DNA of 64,000 bases from Ignavibacteria bacterium (GTDB taxonomy: Bacteria > Bacteroidota > Ignavibacteria > Kapaibacteriales > UBA2268): the NCBI GenBank assembly GCA_031261605.1, contig JAISJI010000012.1, positions 1-64,000 on the forward strand, in the 5' to 3' direction. Below the pieces are notes generated by a model. It was not told the DNA's origin. It ran no database searches and worked only from the letters and a program-made list of their open reading frames with translations. Both the position numbers and the translations under genes were made by a program. Positions 1-5,157 of this stretch are shown here, in pieces. Within the stretch, counting starts at the first letter, position 1; each line of letters begins with the position of its first letter.

Positions 1-243
1 AAAGAGCGACTTTATAAAGAGCAAAACGGGAAATGCAATGGTTGCGACAAGGATTTTAGTATTTTGAATTTGGAAATAGACCACATTATTCCCAAAGCAA
101 AAGGTGGTGGAGATTACTATGAAAATTACCAATTATTATGCGGACATTGCAATAAAATCAAGGGTTCTCGCCCGATGGAATACCTATTAGAAAAAATTAA
201 ACGCCGTGCGTTAAGTATGACTAACATAATTTTTGGAGAATAG
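1..243 (+). CDS. HNH endonuclease, C-terminal fragment (5' end outside window)
   Basis: This is an open frame from the first base to a TAG at 241-243, encoding 80 residues with no start inside the window. It shows an HNH nuclease core: a CNGC zinc knuckle at residues 12-15, the IDHIIP motif at about 31-36, and LLCGHCN with a second Cys pair at about 53-59, followed by a lysine-rich tail. HNH domains use the His of the DH motif and a divalent metal to cut DNA. This C-terminal form, with CxxC before and CxxC after the DH motif, is found alone and fused behind DNA methyltransferases; the missing N-terminus would decide which. It converges on the 280-567 gene with a 36-bp gap. The domain call is firm; the substrate is unknown. 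Confidence 0.8.
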   Translation, partial: KERLYKEQNGKCNGCDKDFSILNLEIDHIIPKAKGGGDYYENYQLLCGHCNKIKGSRPMEYLLEKIKRRALSMTNIIFGE

Positions 244-279
244 GATGCGTAGAGCAGTGTTTTGTTGCAAGTATTGATA

Positions 280-567
280 CTATGGATTACTGCTTCGCCA
301 CACCTTATTCAACATAAATATCTCTAATAACTTCACCACAAATACCATCCCAAATAACGTAACAAAATACGGCACCGCTTCCAAATTCAATAACTTGTAA
401 AGTAGCATTGCTCCTGCTGTAAGTGACACTATGCGGACTACAAAAAACACCGCAATCTTCTTCACCAGCACCTCAAATGGATGCTCCAAAAATTGCTTGA
501 AATAACGGCTACCAACGCAGTAATATACAACACCAAGCACAAACGGAATACATATAGATAGTGCCAT
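280..567 (-). CDS. small integral membrane protein, unknown function
   Basis: This gene encodes 95 residues, almost all hydrophobic, with about three predicted transmembrane stretches (residues 2-17, 38-58 and 64-84) and a basic, polar C-terminus. It starts 6 bp after the stop of the sugar-phosphate isomerase gene on the same strand, so it is probably the last gene of a pfk-kdsD operon. I recognise no family. The alternation of hydrophobic segments with a few Lys/Arg residues resembles small membrane proteins of the AtpI type, but no diagnostic residue is visible. It is likely an inner-membrane protein; the function is not assigned. Confidence 0.6.
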   Translation of the reverse strand: MALSICIPFVLGVVYYCVGSRYFKQFLEHPFEVLVKKIAVFFVVRIVSLTAGAMLLYKLLNLEAVPYFVTLFGMVFVVKLLEIFMLNKVWRSSNP

Positions 568-573
568 CTTCGC

Positions 574-1539
574 CTACTTTCGCAATATATCGTGCAACCG
601 AACTAATCCCATAAACTTGCCATTCTCTACCACAGGTAGTACACTTATTTGACGCTCGCGGTTCTCCATCAATGCCAATGGCTCTACCAATGGTGCGGAA
701 AGCCCCACTGTGACTGGCTTTGCGGTCATTATCTCTCCCAAAGTTATCTCTAACACATTGCTATAACCTTGCAATGCCCTACGTATATCGCCATCCGTCA
801 GTATTCCCAGCAACTCATCACTACTTCCAAGCACGCAAATACAGCCAAGTGGCTTCTCCGACATCTTAATCAAAGCATCCTTAAACTTTGTCCCTAAACC
901 GCCAATCGCCACTTCCTCTGGCTTGTGTAGCACATCTTTCACGCACAAAGTCGTTGCTCGTCCTATTTGTCCTAATGGATGCAACCGCGAAAAATCCTCC
1001 AAAGTAAAGCCACGCTCACTCATCAAACATATCGCCAAAGCATCGCCCAAAGCCAGTGCAGCAGTGGTGCTTGCAGTCGGTGCTAAGTTAAATGGACACG
1101 CTTCAATGGCAACCGAGCCATCCAAAACAATATCCGCATTGCTCGCCAAATACGAGGTTAAATTTCCTACTATCGCTATTATCTTAGCGTTCCGCATCTT
1201 TAAGTAAGGTATCAATCGCACCAATTCCTCAGTGTTTCCGCTCTTAGACAGCAGTATCGCTACATCGTCCGATTGCACCATACCTATATCGCCGTGTAGT
1301 GCATCAACCGGATGCATATATACAGCCGTTACACCTGTGCTGGATAGCGTTGCCGAAATCTTTTGCCCGATAATTCCTGACTTCCCAACACCGGATACTA
1401 TTACTTTGTGTGATGACAAAATCAATCGGACGGCTGCAACAAAATTTGCATCCAACGAATGCGATACTCGCTCAAGTGCCTCTATCTCTACGGATATAGC
1501 GGCTCTCGCACGTTCTATTATTGGTTCTATTGTGTTCAT
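574..1539 (-). CDS. kdsD: arabinose-5-phosphate isomerase, KpsF/GutQ family
   Basis: The enzyme interconverts D-ribulose 5-phosphate and D-arabinose 5-phosphate, the first step towards the Kdo sugar of lipopolysaccharide. It is cytoplasmic. The 321-residue length is normal for the family. An N-terminal SIS (sugar isomerase) domain carries GVGKSG at 50-55 and LSKSGNT at about 97-103. It is followed by two CBS domains from about residue 205 to the end, the second including LGILTDGDIRR. The gene lies 44 bp downstream of phosphofructokinase and just before a small membrane protein, suggesting one operon. The family is certain; KdsD rather than GutQ is inferred from the general need for Kdo in Gram-negative outer membranes. 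Confidence 0.92.
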   Translation of the reverse strand: MNTIEPIIERARAAISVEIEALERVSHSLDANFVAAVRLILSSHKVIVSGVGKSGIIGQKISATLSSTGVTAVYMHPVDALHGDIGMVQSDDVAILLSKSGNTEELVRLIPYLKMRNAKIIAIVGNLTSYLASNADIVLDGSVAIEACPFNLAPTASTTAALALGDALAICLMSERGFTLEDFSRLHPLGQIGRATTLCVKDVLHKPEEVAIGGLGTKFKDALIKMSEKPLGCICVLGSSDELLGILTDGDIRRALQGYSNVLEITLGEIMTAKPVTVGLSAPLVEPLALMENRERQISVLPVVENGKFMGLVRLHDILRK

Positions 1540-1583
1540 ATTTTTTTGTTAAAACTTTTTTCAATATTCATAGATTATTCCTT

Positions 1584-2801
1584 CTATAGATGTCGCTCAA
1601 CAGTGCCGGTAAGTTGATTGAATACTGGCTTGTAATTGGGTTCCGGTTTTCGCCCAAAGCATACGCCAAGTTGCTCATAGAATGCAACATCGTCAAGGTT
1701 GACAAAGCGTTGCTTAATTGCCTCTTTGACTGGGACATAGCGGATTTCACCATTGTAAATACCAGCAACCGTAACTCCTTTAATACCATTGAGCAATAAT
1801 TTCACTGCACCACCACCACATTGCTTGCCGAAAGAAACATCGTGTGGAGTTGTTTGACCGCAACGAACGAGGTGCCCTGGATTAATATCGCGTATTTCTG
1901 GAGCGTTATAAATGCCTTCGATATAGCAGCCGTTTTGGATGAAAATGCCTTTCCAATATTCAATATCGGCTCTACAAAATTCTTCGAGCATATTTTTCAC
2001 AAATGCACCAGCACCGCCCAGACGCTTATGACCAAAGGAGTCCATACCGCTATGAACATCCGTAAAGATGTCGCCGGTCTTGTCCTTCACTCCTTCAGCA
2101 ACAACGATAGAGTAGGTCGCTGCACACACTTCGCTATCGTTTAGTCGGCGAGTAAATGTTCGCTTAAAGTGTTCGTAAATAATTTCAAAATCCACGCCAA
2201 TTTCAGGTATTAGAATGCAATCGGCATCGGCAGCAATACCCCCTCTGAAAGCAGTATGTCCGACGTATCTACCAAATACTTCCATAACGATAGCGCGGTT
2301 GTGTGTCTGACCGGTGGTATGCAAGTCGTTGAGGAACTTAGCTATGCGGTAGATAGTAGAATCGCCACCGACAGAGTATGTTTGGAGGTCAAGGTCCATC
2401 GTTTTTGGAACATGGACGCATTGGATGTCGTGGTCGATTAAGTCAATAGCGACTGAGCCGGTATCGTCTCCACCAGCGATGATGAGTCCATCGATGTCGT
2501 GTTGTTTTAAGTTATCGGCGATGCGTTCCCACTTGCGTTCATCTTTTATTTTGCTTATTTTGACGCGTGAATTACCGGCATAAGAGCCAGCGGTAGCGGT
2601 CTTAATATTCTCAACTTTGGTGTTGTCGAGCGTAACGGGAGTGAAAGAATTTAGGTTATATAGTCCGGCGTAACCATTTGGAATAACCACCAATTCTATC
2701 TCATTAGCGATAGCCATTTTAGCGGCACCGTATATAACAGCATTTAGTCCGCCACAGTCACCGCCACTTGTGAGGATACCTAATTTTTTGATATTTGGCA
2801 T
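1584..2801 (-). CDS. 6-phosphofructokinase, probably pyrophosphate-dependent
   Basis: This gene encodes 405 residues of the phosphofructokinase A family, which phosphorylates fructose 6-phosphate in glycolysis. Visible motifs are TSGGDCGG at 11-18 (phosphoryl-donor site), GGDD at 110-113, PKTMD at about 132-136, and MEVFGR at 173-178 (fructose 6-phosphate site). In the family, GGDG with a Gly in the fourth place goes with ATP use. An Asp there, together with Lys in the PKT motif, goes with pyrophosphate use or a non-canonical donor. The second Asp of the catalytic TIDND loop is preceded by Leu (MDLDL instead of IDNDL), which is unusual. It is the first gene of the leftward operon with kdsD. 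The family is certain; the donor is an inference. Confidence 0.9.
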   Translation of the reverse strand: MPNIKKLGILTSGGDCGGLNAVIYGAAKMAIANEIELVVIPNGYAGLYNLNSFTPVTLDNTKVENIKTATAGSYAGNSRVKISKIKDERKWERIADNLKQHDIDGLIIAGGDDTGSVAIDLIDHDIQCVHVPKTMDLDLQTYSVGGDSTIYRIAKFLNDLHTTGQTHNRAIVMEVFGRYVGHTAFRGGIAADADCILIPEIGVDFEIIYEHFKRTFTRRLNDSEVCAATYSIVVAEGVKDKTGDIFTDVHSGMDSFGHKRLGGAGAFVKNMLEEFCRADIEYWKGIFIQNGCYIEGIYNAPEIRDINPGHLVRCGQTTPHDVSFGKQCGGGAVKLLLNGIKGVTVAGIYNGEIRYVPVKEAIKQRFVNLDDVAFYEQLGVCFGRKPEPNYKPVFNQLTGTVERHL

Positions 2802-2941
2802 AATTTACCTTTTGATAATGTAATATATGGATAAATAAATGTTAATATACTATTTTTTTTTGAATTAATATTAATAAAAATAAATGGTGGGGGGATGCTA
2901 TATCCGAAGTGGAGCAATTTAAATGTGTGAATAACTTTTTC

Positions 2942-2972
2942 TTTGTTAGTAAGTGAAAATTTGTTAATTTTG
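2942..2972 (+). promoter_or_regulatory. Bacteroidota-type sigma-70 promoter of ncRNA1
   Basis: TTTG at 2942-2945 is followed by 19 bp and then TAATTTTG at 2965-2972. This matches the Bacteroidetes consensus of a TTTG -33 box and a TAnnTTTG -7 box with 19-21 bp between them. The first base of the long RNA stem (G2977) lies 5 nt downstream, so the predicted transcript start coincides with the start of the folded RNA. Confidence 0.7.
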
Positions 2973-2976
2973 TAGT

Positions 2977-3133
2977 GCGAAACTTCACGAGAGATACCTA
3001 TATCTCTCTATTATTTACAAAAGAATGCTTAACGGACCATTTATGGGCTCGTGAGTACATTCCTATAATTCCTATCTAAGGGTAATCTTTTGTAATGTAG
3101 TTGAAGTTTCGCGACATACAACGCTCACGGGCT
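2977..3133 (+). ncRNA. structured RNA 1 with a 3' pseudoknot (candidate new class)
   Basis: P1 is an 11-bp perfect stem, GCGAAACTTCA at 2977-2987 with TGAAGTTTCGC at 3102-3112. Inside it are P2 (8-bp hairpin, GAGAGATA 2989-2996 with TATCTCTC 3001-3008), P3 (TACAAAAGA 3016-3024 with TCTTTTGTA 3086-3094), P4 (CTTA 3028-3031 with TAAG 3077-3080) and a short hairpin P5 (CCA 3037-3039 with TGG 3044-3046). GGCTCGTGAG at 3046-3055, right after P5, can pair over 10 bp with CTCACGGGCT at 3124-3133, which lies 3' of P1, forming a pseudoknot. The same arrangement with different sequence occurs at 4863-5038 on the other strand. No terminator follows, so transcription may run on into the small ORFs at 3181 and 3239. 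It is either a cis-acting leader or an independent RNA. No known class was recognised. Confidence 0.75.
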
Positions 3134-3180
3134 GTGTTAAGTTGCAAATTTCATAAACAAATATACGGAGAAATTCCACA

Positions 3181-3237
3181 ATGCGTAAAATAATATTTAC
3201 TAACTATTTATCAACTAATAATCTTATAGGAGAATAA
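3181..3237 (+). CDS. possible 18-residue leader peptide
   Basis: An ATG at 3181 is preceded by CGGAG at 3166-3170 with a suitable spacing and opens an 18-codon frame ending in TAA at 3235-3237. The next start codon (3239) begins 1 bp after this stop, so the two frames could be translationally coupled. The peptide has a basic start and is otherwise polar. It may be only a chance frame in the RNA leader; its ribosome site and its tight junction with the next frame are the only support. Confidence 0.3.
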   Translation: MRKIIFTNYLSTNNLIGE

Positions 3238-3238
3238 T

Positions 3239-3403
3239 ATGAATATAATGAATCTATTAAAGGGTTTGGCGTCGTTTGCATCTGCAGCGGGGACATTGTT
3301 TACTCTGTTCGGAGATATTAATGAAGGTGTAGAGAAAAATGAAAAAAGGAAGAAGGATGAGGCGGAGGCGGAGAAAAAGAAGGCGGAGGCGGAGAAAAAA
3401 TAG
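3239..3403 (+). CDS. 54-residue protein with hydrophobic N-terminus and charged tail
   Basis: The start ATG is preceded by a good ribosome site (AGGAG at 3229-3233). The protein has a hydrophobic or amphipathic stretch at residues 5-25 rich in Leu, Phe, Ala and Gly, followed by a highly charged helix at 30-54 in which the block AEAEKK appears twice. This looks like a small membrane-associated protein with a soluble coiled tail. It lies about 105 bp downstream of structured RNA 1 on the same strand, and the 207-residue membrane protein downstream of structured RNA 2 has a comparable layout (hydrophobic N-terminus, then charged helix). Its function is unknown. It could be a toxin-like, sensor or scaffold peptide, but nothing in the sequence decides this. 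Confidence 0.55.
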   Translation: MNIMNLLKGLASFASAAGTLFTLFGDINEGVEKNEKRKKDEAEAEKKKAEAEKK

Positions 3404-3463
3404 AAAAATAAGTTCCCAAGAAATAGTTATATTGCAGAAAAATTACACACGGAACAATAACTA

Positions 3464-4156
3464 ATGGTATCCATTTATAGCGATTTTGATGCAACTATTT
3501 CCGTCCAAGATGTCGGCGATAATCTATTCCAAACATTCGGTAACTACTACGCCTGCTGGGATGCTTATGCCAGCGGAGAGTGCGATATACGCGAACTTAA
3601 TAGACGATTGTGTGGCTCGCTTAATCCTGATTTGACGCTGGAAGAGATACATAATTGGGCTTTGGAGCAAGAATTGGATGCGTATTTCAGCAGATTTTTG
3701 GCGTTTTGCGATTTGCATAAATATAATTTTACCGTTGTCAGTGATGGCTACGATGCTTACATAAAACCTTTGCTAACGAGCGTCCAGTGCGATTGTCCGT
3801 ATTATTGCAATCGCTTGGTGAAGGATGAAAATGGTTTTGATGTGGAGTTCTTTGGAGCATCGGAGTCGTGCGTATGTTCTACTGCGTCTTGTAAGCGGAA
3901 TGTTGTTGTGAATAATAGTAGTGATGAGGATATTGTGATATACATCGGCGATGGACACACGGATTATTGTGGTGCGGAGCATAGCGACATAGTTTTTGCG
4001 AAGTCCAATTTAGCGCGGTATTGCAATGCACATAGGATACCGCATTATCCATACAAGACATTTTTTGATATACAGCGTATATTGGAGAAGGGGAATTTTT
4101 TGCGTCATCGTCATCAGTCCTTGATGAAGCGTAGAAGGGCATTTATAGAGGAGTGA
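3464..4156 (+). CDS. HAD-superfamily phosphatase, MtnX/SerB-like
   Basis: This is a 230-residue HAD hydrolase of the type IB group. Motif I is SDFDATI at residues 6-12, where the first Asp is the nucleophile and the second the acid/base. Motif II is probably VVSDG at about 90-94, and motif III GDGHTDY with the Mg-binding Asp pair at about 161-167. The SDFDxTI opening and the length resemble MtnX, the phosphatase of the methionine salvage pathway, and phosphoserine phosphatase. No other salvage genes are near, so the substrate is uncertain. The gene sits between the two RNA modules and points towards the convergent gene at 4190-4813, with 33 bp between their stops. The protein is cysteine-rich around residues 105-145 (CDCPYYC and CVCSTASC), which is unusual for this family and could bind metal. 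Confidence 0.75.
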   Translation: MVSIYSDFDATISVQDVGDNLFQTFGNYYACWDAYASGECDIRELNRRLCGSLNPDLTLEEIHNWALEQELDAYFSRFLAFCDLHKYNFTVVSDGYDAYIKPLLTSVQCDCPYYCNRLVKDENGFDVEFFGASESCVCSTASCKRNVVVNNSSDEDIVIYIGDGHTDYCGAEHSDIVFAKSNLARYCNAHRIPHYPYKTFFDIQRILEKGNFLRHRHQSLMKRRRAFIEE

Positions 4157-4189
4157 TTCTTTGATATGCACTTCTTCTACTTCTTTTAT

Positions 4190-4813
4190 TTATTCCCCAC
4201 TCAATATTTTATTGGTTTCTTCGCGTTTTGGGACAACAACATCCAATATCCCCTTTATCGTGTTCAATGCTGGACTAGTCTTATCTACAACACCTATAAC
4301 ATCATTTGCTAATTTATGTATAACATCGCTTACAAATTCTATATTACCTTTATTTAATTTTTTACGTTCTATCTCTACAGTACATTCCGTATGTTCCAAT
4401 GCAGTCAACATATCATTGTAATAGAGTTGATATCTGTATCCTAGTTGTATATGAATATCATCCAAAAATATGCCTTTATCTACTTCCTTACGCAGAGGCG
4501 TTACCTCTAACCTAAACCGATTCGCAGCTAATGTTTCTTCACTTCCCCTTTTTATACCTTCTTCATATTTTATTTGCATCTCCTTTTCATCTTCATATTT
4601 TTGGTCTTTTTTCCCTTGCTCATATCCATTCTTACGTGCGGCTTGCAATTGTGCCGTGAGATTATCATTATTATCGTCTTTATAATCTGGGCTAAATGCC
4701 GATACTACTCCCTTGCGTGCTTCTCTCAATTGGGAATTTTTTTGTATAACTATTGCTACCAAAGCAATTACCAGCAAAGAAATAATAATTTCTAAAATTG
4801 TAGTTAGTTCCAT
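4190..4813 (-). CDS. membrane-anchored coiled protein following structured RNA 2, unknown function
   Basis: This gene encodes 207 residues. A single strongly hydrophobic segment (about 5-24, Ile/Leu/Val-rich) is followed by a basic patch and then a long charged region (about 55-105) with many Lys, Glu and Gln residues, likely helical. The C-terminal half (about 110-200) looks globular and mixed. The pattern is a signal anchor with a cytoplasmic or periplasmic coiled domain. No family was recognised. A ribosome site (AGGA) lies upstream of the ATG at 4813, and structured RNA 2 ends 50 nt before the start. The HAD phosphatase gene converges on it. The repeated association of this RNA type with small membrane-anchored proteins suggests a common module. 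Confidence 0.7.
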   Translation of the reverse strand: MELTTILEIIISLLVIALVAIVIQKNSQLREARKGVVSAFSPDYKDDNNDNLTAQLQAARKNGYEQGKKDQKYEDEKEMQIKYEEGIKRGSEETLAANRFRLEVTPLRKEVDKGIFLDDIHIQLGYRYQLYYNDMLTALEHTECTVEIERKKLNKGNIEFVSDVIHKLANDVIGVVDKTSPALNTIKGILDVVVPKREETNKILSGE

Positions 4814-4862
4814 AATATTTTGTATCCTATATATATAGTTTGTAATTCGCAGAATTTAAAAC

Positions 4863-5038
4863 AGCCCGTGGACTGTTAATTTGCTACAACGAACAGAACC
4901 ATTTCGTATGCTATCATTGGGATATGATAAAAGATATGTCTACCACGAGCCAAATATATTTGGTTGATGATTAGTCACACGAAAAATGTATAATTCTAAT
5001 AGAAGAGATGATAACGCACTCTCTCTATTCGTTGTAGC
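4863..5038 (-). ncRNA. structured RNA 2 with a 3' pseudoknot (candidate new class)
   Basis: Read on the minus strand. P1 is GCTACAACGAA (5038-5028) with TTCGTTGTAGC (4893-4883), 11 bp. P2 is a short AGAGA/TCTCT hairpin just inside. P3 pairs 4988-4976 with 4910-4900 (11 bp with a 2-nt bulge). P4 pairs 4974-4967 with the ATGATAG at 4917-4911 (one bulge). P5 is the palindrome at 4963-4950 (CCAAA...TTTGG). GGCTCGTGG at 4951-4943 pairs over 9 bp with CCACGGGCT at 4871-4863, 3' of P1. Order, linker lengths and the pseudoknot match structured RNA 1, while the P1 and P3 sequences are entirely different. This is the signature of selection on structure. The gene at 4190-4813 begins 50 nt downstream. 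Confidence 0.75.
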
Positions 5039-5042
5039 GCCA

Positions 5043-5050
5043 CAAAAATA
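5043..5050 (-). promoter_or_regulatory. -7 box of the structured RNA 2 promoter
   Basis: On the minus strand, TATTTTTG (5050-5043) matches TAnnTTTG. It ends 5 nt before the first base of P1 at 5038, the same distance as in structured RNA 1. A clear -33 TTG is not visible at the standard spacing, only T-rich sequence. Confidence 0.5.
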
Positions 5051-5083
5051 CAAAAAAAATCCTATATAAAAAAGGAATGACAA

Positions 5084-5118
5084 AAAAAATCCCATTCTTT
5101 GTAAAAATGGGATTTTTT
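5084..5118 (-). terminator. bidirectional terminator after the 3299-residue gene
   Basis: AAAAAATCCCATT (5084-5096) and AATGGGATTTTTT (5106-5118) form a 13-bp stem with a 9-nt loop, with A/T runs on both sides. It lies 40 bp after the stop of the giant gene and insulates the RNA 2 promoter from it. Confidence 0.85.
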
Positions 5119-5157
5119 CATTTGCTTTTAGTTAAACTTTTCTTTTGTAATAAGAGA

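Noticed and set aside
2977..3112. 6S RNA
   Set aside because: A long closing stem and paired 5' end suggest it, but the RNA is a three-way junction with a side hairpin and a pseudoknot outside P1, not a rod with a central bubble. Two copies of different sequence so close together would also be unusual.
2977..3133. Retron msr/msd with a1/a2 arms
   Set aside because: The long inverted repeats resemble retron ends, but no reverse transcriptase gene lies near either RNA, and the 3' pseudoknot is not a retron feature.
2977..5038. Ends of a composite insertion element
   Set aside because: The two structured regions are inverted relative to each other, but their stems have unrelated sequences, there is no transposase between them and no target duplication was seen.
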